Part shown: positions 44,454 to 54,325 of the stretch, in pieces | Layout of the letters: every line of letters starts with the position of its first letter | Position numbering within the stretch: position 1 is the stretch's first letter | Assembly: GCF_000430765.1 (NCBI RefSeq) | Contig: NZ_AUMQ01000022.1 | Span: 62,001-126,000 of the forward strand | Length of the DNA: 64,000 nt | Source: Peribacillus kribbensis DSM 17871 | GTDB taxonomy: Bacteria > Bacillota > Bacilli > Bacillales > DSM-1321 | Direction of reading: 5' to 3' | Made by a program: the position numbers and the translations under genes | Notes under the pieces: model-generated | Seen by the model: only the letters and a program-made list of their open reading frames with translations | Told to the model about the DNA's origin: nothing | Database searches by the model: none

Positions 44454-44635
44454 TCTAGAATCCCCCGTTTCAGAGCGATTGACAATCTTATCTATAAATT
44501 CTACCTTTAGTTCATCAAAAAAGCAAGGCAATGAGCAGAACTTCACTATTTTCAAAGGAAACATTCATTAGCTCGGCGCGAAGTAAAAAAAAGGTTTATA
44601 CTAGAAAGAGACAGCAGGAAATAGGAGGTATTGTT

Positions 44636-45136
44636 TTGGAATCAATCATACTGATTAAAGGAAGAGTCAAATTCCCCATTACACTCGATCCGGGTGTTTG
44701 GATCTTCGACGACCGCAAGCTAGACCTGGATGAGTTTTTCGCCTCTGGCGGTAAACAGGCTAAGAACGAGCTGGAAGAATACACAAAAAGCGCTTCAAAG
44801 CATTGGGATCGAGAAATTACAGAGGGCGCAATCTTTCCGCCTACATTAAAAACCGAAAAGAAGTATGAAAAAGAGAAAGTTCTTACGGGAACATTCGGAA
44901 TTGAACTCCGTCCCTTTTTGACAAATGCCATTCCTTTGGAGGAAGCAGGGCATTTCATTATTGAAACGAAGGATGAATCCCTCCGTTTCAGCCTGGAGGA
45001 TGCTTTCGGATTCATACTAGGATTTTCAAAGGATGGGAAGCCTCTAAAAGAGGATGGGCCCATATATGTCTACTTCAAAGATGGTTCCAACTATACTGAT
45101 CCAATCAAGAATGTCCAGGGTTTTTATGTAGAATAG
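44636..45136 (+). CDS. ylaL: YlaL-like protein
   Basis: A 166-residue soluble protein starting at TTG, seven bases from AGGAGG. It has a beta-rich start (ESIILIKGRVKFPITLDPGVWIFDDRKLDL) and a C-terminal part with YVYFKDGSNYTDPIKNVQGFYVE. I match it to YlaL mainly by position between ylaK and ylaN and by general resemblance. Its function is unknown. It is divergent from ylaN; TATACT at 44597-44602 is a possible -10. A clear terminator follows. Confidence 0.7.
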   Translation: MESIILIKGRVKFPITLDPGVWIFDDRKLDLDEFFASGGKQAKNELEEYTKSASKHWDREITEGAIFPPTLKTEKKYEKEKVLTGTFGIELRPFLTNAIPLEEAGHFIIETKDESLRFSLEDAFGFILGFSKDGKPLKEDGPIYVYFKDGSNYTDPIKNVQGFYVE

Positions 45137-45151
45137 GAAGCCCATAAAAAA

Positions 45152-45180
45152 ACGGCAGCGATTTGCCGTTTTTATTTTTT
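45152..45180 (+). terminator. Terminator after ylaL
   Basis: ACGGCA / TGCCGT with a 6-nt loop, then TTTTATTTTTT. Confidence 0.88.
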
Positions 45181-45241
45181 GCTTTAGTTGTGGAATACTT
45201 ATTTCAAACCAATGCCCTGGTGCCTAATCGCAAAAGCTTGA

Positions 45242-46570
45242 TTATAATAAGTCTGCAGCCAGCTGGGCCAGCCCCGATCTCTCTCCCTTGATTAATTTTA
45301 CATGCCCCGCAATTTGCTGGTCTTTGAATTTCTCAACGACGTAGGTAAGACCATTATTATATTCATCAAGATATGGATGGTCAATCTGTTCAGGATCTCC
45401 CATCAAGACGATCTTGCTTCTTTCACCAACCCGGGTAAGAATGGTTTTAATTTCGTGTTTTGTTAGATTTTGTGCTTCATCAATGATAATGAACTGGTCA
45501 GGGATGCTCCTTCCCCTGATATAAGTCAGTGCCTCTACTTCAATGGAACCCATCCCCGCTAAAATTGCATCTAATTCCCCTGGTTTTTTCGTATTAAAAA
45601 GAAATTCAAGATTATCAAAAACCGGCTGCATCCATGGACGCAGTTTTTCGTCTTTTTCTCCCGGAAGGAATCCCAGGTCCTTCCCTACCGGCACTATCGG
45701 CCGTGCCACCAGAAGCTTTTTATATATCCCCATATCCTCCGCCTGCATCAGGCCGGCAGCCAATGCGAGGAGCGTCTTACCTGTCCCCGCTTTCCCAATA
45801 AGTGTGACCAGGGGGATATCCTGCCTGAGAAGGAGTTCGAAAGCAATGGTCTGCTGAACATTTCTTGGTTTGATTCCCCAGACATGATCCAAATCGCATG
45901 CGAGTTTTTTTACCCGTTTCCCTGTTGAATCCACCATACCGATACCTGAGGAAGATCCGCCAAGTGCATTTTTCATAATAAGGAATTGATTGGGATAAAA
46001 TTTTGCGGATGAAACATCTGTGAGTCCAAGTTCACCTTTTTGATAAAAATGATTCATTTGCTCAGCAGACAAAAAAAGCGTCTGAAAACCGCTGTATATA
46101 TGATCTGTCTCAATGACCCTGTCGCTAAGGAAATCTTCCGCATTTAAACCTATCGCATCAGCCTTCACTCTTACCAAAGCGTCTTTACTCACCAAAATTA
46201 CGATCTTCCCATTTTGTTTCGTCTCCTCTTCAATGGAAAGGTTCTTCGCAACGGCCAGGATCCGGTTATCATTTGTCTTTTCTACAAATATTTCCTGAAG
46301 CTGCTGAAAGGAACGGTGATTCAGCTCTATGCGCAGGCTGCCTCCATTATGGAGCGGGATTTTCTCATGCAGTTTGCCTTTCTCGCGAAAGCTGTCAATC
46401 AGCTTTGATACTTGCCTCGCGTTCCTTCCTATTTCATCCATGTATCTCTTTTTTGAATCCACTTCTTCAAGGACCACTGCGGGAATCACGACCTCATTAT
46501 CCTCAAAAGAAAATATCGCGTATGGATCCTGCAATAGTACATTGGTATCCAAAATATAGATTTTCGTCAA
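45242..46570 (-). CDS. ylaK: PIN-PhoH family ATPase YlaK
   Basis: A 442-residue protein that joins an N-terminal PIN nuclease-like domain (D8, E35/E36, D101 and D130 region) to a C-terminal PhoH P-loop ATPase (Walker A GKAGTGKT at 259-266, Walker B FIIIDEAQNLT). PhoH2 proteins of this kind are proposed to unwind and cut RNA. The B. subtilis counterpart is YlaK. Length is normal, and the start follows a good site. It is convergent with ylaL. The 234 bp upstream hold no gene. Confidence 0.92.
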   Translation of the reverse strand: MTKIYILDTNVLLQDPYAIFSFEDNEVVIPAVVLEEVDSKKRYMDEIGRNARQVSKLIDSFREKGKLHEKIPLHNGGSLRIELNHRSFQQLQEIFVEKTNDNRILAVAKNLSIEEETKQNGKIVILVSKDALVRVKADAIGLNAEDFLSDRVIETDHIYSGFQTLFLSAEQMNHFYQKGELGLTDVSSAKFYPNQFLIMKNALGGSSSGIGMVDSTGKRVKKLACDLDHVWGIKPRNVQQTIAFELLLRQDIPLVTLIGKAGTGKTLLALAAGLMQAEDMGIYKKLLVARPIVPVGKDLGFLPGEKDEKLRPWMQPVFDNLEFLFNTKKPGELDAILAGMGSIEVEALTYIRGRSIPDQFIIIDEAQNLTKHEIKTILTRVGERSKIVLMGDPEQIDHPYLDEYNNGLTYVVEKFKDQQIAGHVKLIKGERSGLAQLAADLL

Positions 46571-46804
46571 TTGGGTGCCTCCTGCCTAAGATATCAAAAG
46601 CTAAAGGGTGCTTTGATATTAGTTTATGAAAAGGACAAGACCGTTGCTAAAATATATGACCTATGGCACCCGGATAGAAGTCGAAATATGCTCTTTTAAA
46701 AATCAGAGGTTTAAGCGGGGCAGGAAAAACAGAGAACGGAGTCTGGTCTGCCGCCTTCGAACAAAGAAATTTCACAGTAGGAAATAGGTCCATGACTTAT
46801 CGTC

Positions 46805-47260
46805 TCAGGCCATCCTTAAAGCATCCATTACCTGCTGATCAAGTTTGTCAGCAGCCTTTTTGTCATACGTTTTATCATATTGAGGTTCCTTAATGATCCT
46901 TGCTCCATAGAACATGATATCCCTTACCTCGGCTATTTTCAGTTCTATAAGGGAGAGCTTCAGCGGGATCCCCGGGATCTGCTCATCCTTTACAAAAGCT
47001 TTGCCGGTGATGGAATACGCCGACTCGTTCATCATCACGGTTATGGAGGCCTGCTGGTTTTTCCGTACATTATGGAAGGCCCTCGATTTCTGCTCAATTA
47101 CAAAGCGGATGGTTCTGATATCTGCAGCGAGCAGCCAGGAAAGCGCGGCAGTATTCGGCCCTCCTGATTCATAATCAACAGTTGATAAAAAACAAAAACG
47201 CTCCTTCTGGAGAGCCTCAAATAATGGTCCTACCAGTTCACTTTCAACCTCATTAGCCAT
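46805..47260 (-). CDS. Pyridoxamine 5'-phosphate oxidase family protein
   Basis: A 151-residue FMN-binding split-barrel protein. The opening LQKERFCFLSTVDYESGGPNTAALSW-type strand pair and RFVIEQKSRAFHNVRKNQQASI fit the general PPOX fold that binds flavin or heme-like cofactors. The catalytic details of true pyridoxamine oxidase are not seen, so the function is open. No gene of this type lies at this position in B. subtilis, which has ylaJ here. It is divergent from ylaI. Confidence 0.78.
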   Translation of the reverse strand: MANEVESELVGPLFEALQKERFCFLSTVDYESGGPNTAALSWLLAADIRTIRFVIEQKSRAFHNVRKNQQASITVMMNESAYSITGKAFVKDEQIPGIPLKLSLIELKIAEVRDIMFYGARIIKEPQYDKTYDKKAADKLDQQVMDALRMA

Positions 47261-47399
47261 CTCTCATTCCTCCTTCAACTGAGTTCAGCCCTCCATGTTA
47301 ACTCCATTATATGGCTCGGAGTTCCTTATTTCAATTATTCCTTCCTTTTAAAAGATGGTATACTGGTAATGTGAATATGATTGGCTAGTGGGGTGCCGT

Positions 47400-47600
47400 A
47401 TGAAAGTAAAATGTGTACTTTGTGAAAAAATAGAAAATTTAAATAGTGATACACTGCTGGCAAAACGGCTGCGCAATCGGCCGATCCATACATATATGTG
47501 CCAGGACTGCTATGACCGTATCGAACTGCGTACCCAGGAGAGAATGTCTACCGGTAATTTCAAACTGTACCGGACTCCAAAAAAATCAGATGATTGGTGA
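47400..47600 (+). CDS. ylaI: YlaI zinc-finger-like protein (DUF2197)
   Basis: A 66-residue protein with two CxxC knuckles (CVLC and CQDC) 35 residues apart, a probable zinc-binding fold, and a basic tail ending TPKKSDDW. It is the DUF2197/YlaI family, of unknown function. The ATG follows GGGGTG; an in-frame GTG four codons upstream lies on that site. A strong terminator follows. Confidence 0.85.
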   Translation: MKVKCVLCEKIENLNSDTLLAKRLRNRPIHTYMCQDCYDRIELRTQERMSTGNFKLYRTPKKSDDW

Positions 47601-47626
47601 GCAGATATACTTTTACAAAAAGCAGG

Positions 47627-47650
47627 AGAGCCGGAAAACCGGCTCTTTTT
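47627..47650 (+). terminator. Terminator after ylaI
   Basis: AGAGCCGG / CCGGCTCT with a 4-nt loop followed by TTTT. Confidence 0.9.
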
Positions 47651-47752
47651 CTGTTTTTTTGGAGGCTGAATTAAGTGCCTGAACCGGAAATCAACGGCCC
47701 CTTTCAGACTCATAAACTAACTCACTCTATGATATTTGTCGCCAGCAAAAAA

Positions 47753-47797
47753 AGACCGCAGACAAACTCAGTTTCATACAGAGTTAATCTACGGTCT
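47753..47797 (-). terminator. Terminator of the ylaH operon
   Basis: AGACCG / CGGTCT outer arms with an inner AACTC / GAGTT stem; seven T follow on the minus strand. Confidence 0.78.
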
Positions 47798-47810
47798 TAT
47801 TCAGCCTTTT

Positions 47811-48095
47811 TTAGCTGAAATTTTTATATCTTTCAGGTTCCTGCTCAATTTGGTTGAGCATGGCATCAATCAGCTCAATTGGAAATCGTGTTTTATGAGT
47901 TTCGCCGTCTTTATCATAAGTTAGATAATACATGGGCTCTTCCCTGCTGATTTCGATGGAGCTGATGTTATGGTCTTCGACAAGCATGGCATGAAACAGC
48001 TGCTGTGTTTCCTGTGCTGCTGTGTCTTCAGGCCTTGCATCACAAACCACCTTAATGGACAGCCAATTATATAGGGCATCCTGGAGTGATCTCAT
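47811..48095 (-). CDS. Small conserved Bacillaceae protein next to ylaH
   Basis: A 94-residue soluble acidic protein. The start MRSLQDALYNWLSIKVVCDARPEDTAA and the ending LIDAMLNQIEQEPERYKNF look like a compact alpha/beta fold. I recall similar unnamed proteins in Bacillaceae but cannot give a family or function. It overlaps ylaH by four bases (ATGA), so it is translated with it, and the terminator follows. Confidence 0.7.
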   Translation of the reverse strand: MRSLQDALYNWLSIKVVCDARPEDTAAQETQQLFHAMLVEDHNISSIEISREEPMYYLTYDKDGETHKTRFPIELIDAMLNQIEQEPERYKNFS

Positions 48096-48412
48096 GAGCG
48101 GCTGTCCGCCGCTTCATTCCTTTTTTGCTGATGAAGCCTGATCTTATAAATCCCCAGGATAAAGGTCGCCACAAGGAGGGATTCTACAACAGGCAATTGT
48201 ATGGCCAGTATGGTCAAGATTAGGCATCCTAGAGCAAGGAGTACGTAAATGACTATATTTTTCAGTATTGGTAATTTCTTCGCAAAGCCTAAATTGTAAA
48301 CTAATACAGAAAGAATCACAATAACAAAGTATAGAACATCAGTCCCGGCTTTTGTACCAAACAGGTCAACAAACAGTCTTGTCGCAGGGCTTAAGTGCTC
48401 CATCCCATCCAT
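48092..48412 (-). CDS. ylaH: YlaH-like membrane protein
   Basis: A 106-residue protein with three transmembrane helices (about 25-45, 50-68 and 73-92) and a basic tail (KIRLHQQKRN). It matches the YlaH-like family and keeps its B. subtilis position after typA. Its function is unknown. It lies 26 bp downstream of typA and is coupled to the next small gene. Confidence 0.87.
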   Translation of the reverse strand: MDGMEHLSPATRLFVDLFGTKAGTDVLYFVIVILSVLVYNLGFAKKLPILKNIVIYVLLALGCLILTILAIQLPVVESLLVATFILGIYKIRLHQQKRNEAADSRS

Positions 48413-48438
48413 ATGGTCCCCTCCCCTATACTCGCTGG

Positions 48439-50283
48439 TTAGTTTTGTTCAGCGTATTTTTTCTTTTTAGCCATTCTCTCACGTTCGTTCTTATCCAGGA
48501 TTTTCTTTCTAAGACGAATGGACTCTGGAGTAACTTCACAGTACTCATCATCATTCAAGTATTCAAGAGCTTCCTCAAGAGACATGATTCTTGGTTTTTT
48601 CATGGTCGTTGTCTGATCTTTGTTTGCAGAACGCATATTTGTCATCTGCTTCATCTTTACGACATTGACAGTGATGTCACTTTCACGGTTATGCTCGCCG
48701 ACAATCATGCCTTCATAAATTTCAGTTCCCGGCTCAACAAAGATGACACCGCGGTCTTCAACCTGCATAATTCCGTATTGAGAAGTTTTACCTGATTCCA
48801 TAGAAACAAGTACACCTCGGCTGCGTCCGCCTACCTGGCCCTGTGCCATCGGCTGATAACTGTCAAAAGTATGGTTCAATATACCGTAGCCGCGTGTAAG
48901 AGTCAGGAATTCAGTTGAATAGCCGATCAATCCGCGTGCAGGAACCATGAATATCATACGAACCTGGCCGCTTCCGTTATTGATCATATCAACCATTTCA
49001 CCTTTTCTTGCTCCTAAAGACTCCATGATAGCACCAGTATGCTCTTCAGGTACGTCGATCTGGACTCTTTCTATAGGCTCAGAGCGTACTCCATCAATAT
49101 CCTTAACAATTACCTCCGGCTTAGAAACCTGAAGCTCATAGCCTTCCCTTCTCATGTTTTCAATTAAGATGGAAAGGTGCAGCTCCCCGCGTCCTGATAC
49201 AATCCAAACGTCTGGAGAGTCAGTATTTTCAACACGAAGGCTGACATCAGTCTGAAGCTGAAGGTCCAATCTTTCCTGAATTTTTCTCGCAGTCAAATAC
49301 TTGCCTTCCCGGCCGGCGAAAGGACTGTTGTTAACAAGGAAAGTCATTTGAAGAGTCGGTTCATCAATTCGTAAAACAGGCAGTGCTTCCTGTGCATCAG
49401 ATGGACAAACTGTTTCACCTACGTTGATATCCTCCATACCAGAAACAGCAATAAGGTCACCAGCAAAGGCTTCTTCAATCTCAACACGCTTTAAACCAGT
49501 GAAACCAAAGATTTTGGATACACGGAATTGCTTTACACTTCCGTCCAATTTCATTAGCGCAACCTGCTGCCCTACCTTCATCGTTCCGCGGAATACACGG
49601 CCAATACCAATTCTTCCAACATAATCATTATAGTCTAGAAGAGCGATTTGGAATTGAAGCGGCTCATCGCGGTTATCGACCGGTGCTGGAATGTTTTCAA
49701 CAATCGCTTCAAAAAGCGGTTCCATTGTTTCTTCCTGTTTTGCTGGATCTGGTTCCACACTTGCTGTTCCATTGATACCTGAAGCATAGATAACCGGGAA
49801 TTCTAGCTGATCTTCTTCTGCACCAAGCTCGATGAACAAGTCAAGAACTTCATCCACAACTTCTTCCGGCCTTGCAGCGTCACGGTCGATTTTATTGACA
49901 ACTACGATTGGGGCAATTTTTTGCTCCAATGCTTTTTTCAATACAAAGCGAGTCTGAGGCATGCAGCCTTCATAGGCATCGACAACAAGAACCACGCCAT
50001 CTACCATTTTCATGATACGTTCCACTTCACCACCGAAGTCGGCATGTCCAGGAGTATCAAGAATGTTTATGCGAGTACCTTTATATGAAACGGCAGTATT
50101 TTTTGCCAGGATGGTAATTCCACGTTCTCTCTCTAGATCATTAGAGTCCATTGCTCTTTCTTCAACGTGCTCATTTGAGCGGAACGTCCCAGATTGCTTC
50201 AACAATTGGTCAACCAGCGTAGTTTTACCATGGTCAACGTGGGCGATAATTGCTATATTACGTATATCACTGCGAAGATTCAA
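48439..50283 (-). CDS. typA: Ribosome-associated GTPase TypA/BipA
   Basis: A 614-residue translation-factor GTPase that binds the 70S ribosome and assists ribosome assembly and stress growth (cold, low pH). G1 is AHVDHGKT (14-21), G2 RGITI, G3 DTPGHAD and G4 NKID, followed by EF-G-like domains II, III and V and the TypA-specific C-terminal domain with [18 protein letters not shown]. It is full length. It is the first gene of typA-ylaH. Confidence 0.97.
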   Translation of the reverse strand: MNLRSDIRNIAIIAHVDHGKTTLVDQLLKQSGTFRSNEHVEERAMDSNDLERERGITILAKNTAVSYKGTRINILDTPGHADFGGEVERIMKMVDGVVLVVDAYEGCMPQTRFVLKKALEQKIAPIVVVNKIDRDAARPEEVVDEVLDLFIELGAEEDQLEFPVIYASGINGTASVEPDPAKQEETMEPLFEAIVENIPAPVDNRDEPLQFQIALLDYNDYVGRIGIGRVFRGTMKVGQQVALMKLDGSVKQFRVSKIFGFTGLKRVEIEEAFAGDLIAVSGMEDINVGETVCPSDAQEALPVLRIDEPTLQMTFLVNNSPFAGREGKYLTARKIQERLDLQLQTDVSLRVENTDSPDVWIVSGRGELHLSILIENMRREGYELQVSKPEVIVKDIDGVRSEPIERVQIDVPEEHTGAIMESLGARKGEMVDMINNGSGQVRMIFMVPARGLIGYSTEFLTLTRGYGILNHTFDSYQPMAQGQVGGRSRGVLVSMESGKTSQYGIMQVEDRGVIFVEPGTEIYEGMIVGEHNRESDITVNVVKMKQMTNMRSANKDQTTTMKKPRIMSLEEALEYLNDDEYCEVTPESIRLRKKILDKNERERMAKKKKYAEQN

Positions 50284-50398
50284 AAATTTTCACTCCTAGT
50301 TATATTTAGATTCAACCATTAACTTACATATTATATCACAAAGATTGTAGAAACAAAATTTGAAATTAAGTACAATAGGAAGTATAGAGGTGATATTG

Positions 50399-50581
50399 AT
50401 GAAACACAAGGGAATATTTATATTATTATCCATACTTGCTGCTTCCAGCATTGCAGGAATCGGAATTTCCATTGCGGAAGAAAGCATCCTTGCTGTCGTT
50501 TTCTGCATCGTGGCTTTGGTGGTCATTATGGGCTCTGGATTCAGCCTTAAAAGAAGGCTTAGAGAACGGGGAGAATTATAG
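50399..50581 (+). CDS. ylaF: YlaF-like small membrane protein (DUF5325)
   Basis: A 60-residue protein with two transmembrane helices (about 5-26 and 30-49) and a basic C-terminus (LKRRLRERGEL). The assignment to YlaF/DUF5325 rests on size, topology, the GIGISIAEESIL stretch and position beside typA. The ATG follows AGAGGTG. It is divergent from typA, sharing a 115-bp promoter gap. Its function is unknown. Confidence 0.7.
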   Translation: MKHKGIFILLSILAASSIAGIGISIAEESILAVVFCIVALVVIMGSGFSLKRRLRERGEL

Positions 50582-50829
50582 AAAGCATGGAGGGAACTCG
50601 TAGATATGGCGGGTTCCCTTTCCTTTTGCAGGAGCTTTTAGCTATTGCCATTCATGCTCCAAAACACTATTATGAACATCCGCCCAGTCTCCTGATGCAA
50701 GCTCCCTTAAGAATATGCGTTCATTTGAAAGTGAGTATATTACAATCTCCCCCTATGCTTCTCACGTCATTCCTCTTTTTAGTAAAGAATGTAAAAAAAT
50801 TTACAGCTTTAATGAAACAGCTGAACAAC

Positions 50830-50865
50830 AAGAACGCCTGGCCAGAATTCTGCCCAGGCGTTCTT
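50830..50865. terminator. Bidirectional terminator before suhB
   Basis: AAGAACGCCTGG / CCAGGCGTTCTT, a perfect 12-bp stem. It ends suhB on the minus strand and any plus-strand transcript from the ylaF side. Confidence 0.85.
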
Positions 50866-50870
50866 CCTTA

Positions 50871-51662
50871 TCACTCGTTCTTAAAATACGTATCAATCAT
50901 TTCCTCATGCAGTCCTGGGCGTGAAGCAAAAATGGAGCTTTTCTTCAAGAAGTCGATATCATTTCCATAAACATCAGTCACAGCTCCACCGACCTCTTGG
51001 ACCAGAAGCAGGCCGGCAGCATAATCCCATGGAGACAATCTTAGCGTTACATAAGCGTCATACCTTCCGGCAGCCACATAGGCAAGCTCCAAAGCTGCGG
51101 ATCCTGTTGAACGTGTTCCCCGCACATCGGATACCAGCTTGATCAGCTTTTCCTTTGGAATTAATTTATTGGAATTAATCCAGGAAGCATTGATTGCGAG
51201 GATTGTTTCCTTCACGGGGACCGGCTTCAGATCCGGCAGCCTGATACCATTCATAAAGGCTCCCCCGCCTTTAAAGGAATGGTAGAGTTCATCATGCACA
51301 ACATCATATATCAAGCCAATTTTACCCACCCCATCCTCAAAAATCCCAATAGAGATGGCGAAGTTCCGCTGCTGATGGACAAAGTTGATGGTTCCATCTA
51401 TTGGGTCAATGATCCAGACAATCCCTTTCAAATCTTGGATAATTTCGCCTACTCCCTCTTCACCGAGAATTCTATGCTCTGGAAATTGCTGATTAATTTT
51501 TTCATAAAAAAATTCTTCCGTAGCCTTGTCCATATTTGTGACCAAATCATTTGCATTGGACTTTGTTTCAACGGTGAGCTCCAATCCAAAAGATGCCCTG
51601 ATTCTTTCTCCTGCTTCTTTAATCCAGTGTTTAGCGTATGTATCTATTTCCTTCCAGTTCAT
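50871..51662 (-). CDS. suhB: Inositol monophosphatase family protein (YktC/SuhB)
   Basis: A 263-residue Mg-dependent phosphatase of the inositol monophosphatase family. Metal ligands are in GEEG (67-70), DPIDGT (86-91) and the C-terminal WDYAAG. It may act on inositol phosphate, a sugar phosphate or NADP; B. subtilis YktC has inositol monophosphatase activity. The ATG follows GGAGGG. The order yktB, ykzI-like, suhB mirrors B. subtilis. Confidence 0.93.
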   Translation of the reverse strand: MNWKEIDTYAKHWIKEAGERIRASFGLELTVETKSNANDLVTNMDKATEEFFYEKINQQFPEHRILGEEGVGEIIQDLKGIVWIIDPIDGTINFVHQQRNFAISIGIFEDGVGKIGLIYDVVHDELYHSFKGGGAFMNGIRLPDLKPVPVKETILAINASWINSNKLIPKEKLIKLVSDVRGTRSTGSAALELAYVAAGRYDAYVTLRLSPWDYAAGLLLVQEVGGAVTDVYGNDIDFLKKSSIFASRPGLHEEMIDTYFKNE

Positions 51663-51787
51663 TGAAGCTCCCTCCATACTCTAGTTTGCTTGTACTTATT
51701 GGAAATCACTTTTTATTTTAGCTTATGACAACCTTTATAATCATTCAAGTTTTTCCACCCGGTGTTGATCAGGCAAAATGATAAAAA

Positions 51788-51820
51788 CGGGCTCCGATAA
51801 AATTATTCCATCAAAGCCCG
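51788..51820 (-). terminator. Terminator after the ykzI-like gene
   Basis: CGGGCT / AGCCCG with a long loop, followed by five T on the minus strand. Confidence 0.75.
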
Positions 51821-51881
51821 CTAAGGATTCTTCTTTTGCAAGGTATTTAAATTATCCATTTATTCAAATATGACTCCTATT

Positions 51882-52091
51882 CTAGTTCGCTGCTGCAAAA
51901 CCTTTTAACCGGAGAAGCTCCTGGCGGATTCTTTCTAACCTTTGCTTGCATCTATTTTTCTTTTCGTCATTTTGTTCTGCCATCGCTTCATAAAGAGTCG
52001 CCAGCTCATAATCCATTTCCAGCCGTAAGACAGCGGTTCTATGCTTCTCGACTTCTTTCGCTTTTAAAGCCTGATTCATAACCTGCTTCAT
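51882..52091 (-). CDS. Small coiled-coil protein (YkzI-like)
   Basis: A 69-residue, highly charged helical protein (MKQVMNQALKAKEVEKHRTA at the start, then repeated E/K/R heptads). Its place between suhB and yktB corresponds to ykzI in B. subtilis. I use the name only as a positional hint. The upstream AAGGGG site supports the ATG. Its function is unknown. Confidence 0.7.
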   Translation of the reverse strand: MKQVMNQALKAKEVEKHRTAVLRLEMDYELATLYEAMAEQNDEKKNRCKQRLERIRQELLRLKGFAAAN

Positions 52092-52288
52092 AAAAGGACA
52101 CCCCTTCTTAAATAATAAAGTTATTTAAATTTTCAGATATTATTTTTACTATAATATGTTTCTTTAGAAAAAACTGCAACTAAATTGTGCAAGAACCCAG
52201 CTTCTCATCCTCCCGGAGCCAAGCCTTTTAGATTTTTTGGCTGCTATGGTAAAATAACTTGCAAACAGCATTGCAAGGAGGACTCGGA

Positions 52289-52909
52289 TTGGAATTTAAC
52301 GGATTTACAGCTTCCGACTTTAATGTATTTAAAATAAATGGCCTGGAAGACAGGATGTCTGCATTACAAGAACGAATCAGGCCGAAATTAGAAGCCCTCG
52401 GACAGCATTTTTCAAAAGAGCTGTCCCATTTAACAGGCGAAGAAATTTTTTATCATGTTGCCAAACATGCCCGGCGGACCAAAAATCCTCCAAACGATAC
52501 GTGGGTAGCGTTTGCGGCTAACAAAAGAGGATATAAGATGGTTCCTCACTTCCAGATCGGCTTGTGGGAGACGCATCTGTTCATCTGGTTTGCAGTCATT
52601 TATGAGGCACCCAATAAAGAAGCAATCGGGAAAGCCTTGGAACAAAACCTTGACGAGATAACTGCATCCATTCCCGCTGACTTTGTATGGTCAGAAGATC
52701 ATACTGTTCCTGAAGCTGCACCACATAAGGACCTCGTTCCTGAAAAGCTTTTACATTTATTTCAGAGGATGCAGTCCGTAAAAAGTGCCGAAATCCTTTG
52801 CGGATATCATCTTACCCGGGATGAGGCTATCAGCATGCCTGCTGAAAAACTAGTAGAGCTTGTTTATAATGTGTTTGAAAAATTAATACCCCTTTATAAA
52901 TTAAGTTAA
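52289..52909 (+). CDS. yktB: UPF0637 protein YktB
   Basis: A 206-residue soluble protein of the UPF0637 family, seen only in Firmicutes. The family stretches HVAKHARRTKNPPNDTWVAF and KRGYKMVPHFQIGLWETHLF are present. No catalytic motif is known. I start at TTG, directly behind a perfect AAGGAGGA; the earlier in-frame start overlaps that site. It is divergent from the ykzI-like gene and convergent with yktA. Confidence 0.88.
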   Translation: MEFNGFTASDFNVFKINGLEDRMSALQERIRPKLEALGQHFSKELSHLTGEEIFYHVAKHARRTKNPPNDTWVAFAANKRGYKMVPHFQIGLWETHLFIWFAVIYEAPNKEAIGKALEQNLDEITASIPADFVWSEDHTVPEAAPHKDLVPEKLLHLFQRMQSVKSAEILCGYHLTRDEAISMPAEKLVELVYNVFEKLIPLYKLS

Positions 52910-52917
52910 ACACAGGA

Positions 52918-52970
52918 AGCCCGGCACAAATTGGGACCATAAACGGTCTTTTTCGTGCCGGGCTCTGTTT
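52918..52970. terminator. Bidirectional terminator yktB/yktA
   Basis: AGCCCGGCAC / GTGCCGGGCT outer stem with an inner GACC / GGTC stem, then CTGTTTTT on the plus strand. Confidence 0.88.
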
Positions 52971-53018
52971 TTCCTCAATCCAGGGAACCGCCTTTTTTTC
53001 TCATGAGGCAATCAGCAC

Positions 53019-53288
53019 TTACATGGTGATAAGCGCTTCTGTTTCTTCATTTTTTGCTTTTTGGATCACACGATAAGCAGAATATCCGCTGATCTCTTCA
53101 AACTCTGCCGTCAGCTTCTTTTCCTCCGCCTTACCTGGTACGATTTCCTTAAAACGACGGTAAGCCGCTGTCAGTTTTTCTTTTTGTATCCCTTTTTCAT
53201 ATGCCTGCTCTATGCATTCATAGAACTTTAATACATCAATTGTTTCTTCTGTCTCCCAGCTGTAATCAATCGGATATTGATAATCCAT
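53019..53288 (-). CDS. yktA: UPF0223 protein YktA
   Basis: An 89-residue helical protein of the UPF0223 family. The opening [15 protein letters not shown] and the [17 protein letters not shown] stretch match closely. Its function is unknown. It keeps its B. subtilis place near speA. It is a single-gene unit with a normal ribosome site and lies convergent with yktB. Confidence 0.9.
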   Translation of the reverse strand: MDYQYPIDYSWETEETIDVLKFYECIEQAYEKGIQKEKLTAAYRRFKEIVPGKAEEKKLTAEFEEISGYSAYRVIQKAKNEETEALITM

Positions 53289-53368
53289 CTCCGCTGCCCC
53301 TTCCTTTACCTTGCAGTCTGCTGTTCCTAAGAATCTTTTTGTTAAAAAAAGCTAATGTATCTATACCT

Positions 53369-54325
53369 TTAAAGTGCCCATTTTTTTCTGATATTTTCAG
53401 CTTCCAGGATCATTTCCCTAAAAAGTTCATCCACGGACGGTTCGTCACGGATGATGCCCATGACCTGCCCAGCCCATGCAAATCCCTTATCAGGCTCTCC
53501 TTCATAAATATACTTTTTGTTGGCTTCACCGCTTATGTATTCTTTGAGCTCTTCATATCCGGCCCCAGCCTTTTCAAGTCTGATGAGCTTCTCTGTCCAG
53601 CTGTTGGAAATTGCCCTTGCCGGTGCCCCTAATGAACGTTTAATCACCACTGTATCATTTTCTGTCCCGTCAATCAAAGCCTTCTTATATAATGGATGGG
53701 CATGGACACATTCCTTCGTTGCAATGAAACGGGTACCCATTTCTATCCCTTCAGCTCCAAGTGAGAATGCAGCCATCATTCCTCTGCCGTCCCCTATTCC
53801 TCCTGAGGCGATTACCGGGACAGACACAGAATCGATTACCTGGGGAATCAGCACCATGGTCCCGATATCATTTTTACCAAGATGGCCGCCTCCCTCCTGA
53901 CCCACAACCATTACAGCATCGGCTCCGAGCTCTTCTGCTTTTTGAGCCTGTCTTTTTGCAGCCACAAGTACCAATTTTTTCACATTCGTACCAGCAAGCA
54001 TGCTGAAGAACCCGGCTGGATTGCCTCCGGTAACAGACATGATGGATACCCCTTCCTCCAGTGCCGCCTCCACAAAATGCTCAAATGGTCTGCCATTCTG
54101 GCCGATTGCGAAGTTTACTCCAAAAGGCTTGTCCGTTAACTGTTTGACCTTCCTGATTTCCTTCTTCAATTCATCTGGATTCTTCAGGGACATAGCTGTA
54201 ATCTGACCAAGTCCCCCGGAATTCGAGACAGCGGCTGCAAGCTCCGCATAGGCGAGATAAGCCAGTCCGCCCTGTATGATCGGGTACTTAATCGTAAGCA
54301 GCTCAGATACTCTCGTCTGCCACAT
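53369..54325 (-). CDS. FMN-dependent nitronate monooxygenase / FabK-like protein
   Basis: A 318-residue TIM-barrel flavoprotein. PIIQGGLAYLAYAELAAAVSNSGGLG opens the fold, and VVGQEGGGHLG, VPVIASGGIGDGRGM and GAEGIEMGTRFIATKE form the FMN phosphate site. Family members oxidise nitronates (NMO) or reduce enoyl-ACP (FabK). The catalytic histidine region GHLG is present, but the sequence does not settle which activity applies. It is divergent from speA. No equivalent lies at this place in B. subtilis. Confidence 0.85.
   Translation of the reverse strand: MWQTRVSELLTIKYPIIQGGLAYLAYAELAAAVSNSGGLGQITAMSLKNPDELKKEIRKVKQLTDKPFGVNFAIGQNGRPFEHFVEAALEEGVSIMSVTGGNPAGFFSMLAGTNVKKLVLVAAKRQAQKAEELGADAVMVVGQEGGGHLGKNDIGTMVLIPQVIDSVSVPVIASGGIGDGRGMMAAFSLGAEGIEMGTRFIATKECVHAHPLYKKALIDGTENDTVVIKRSLGAPARAISNSWTEKLIRLEKAGAGYEELKEYISGEANKKYIYEGEPDKGFAWAGQVMGIIRDEPSVDELFREMILEAENIRKKWAL

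Noticed and set aside
46680-46770. Possible fragment of the R-b repeat (AGAGAACGGAG)
   Set aside because: Only about 11 bases resemble the repeat; too short to distinguish from chance.
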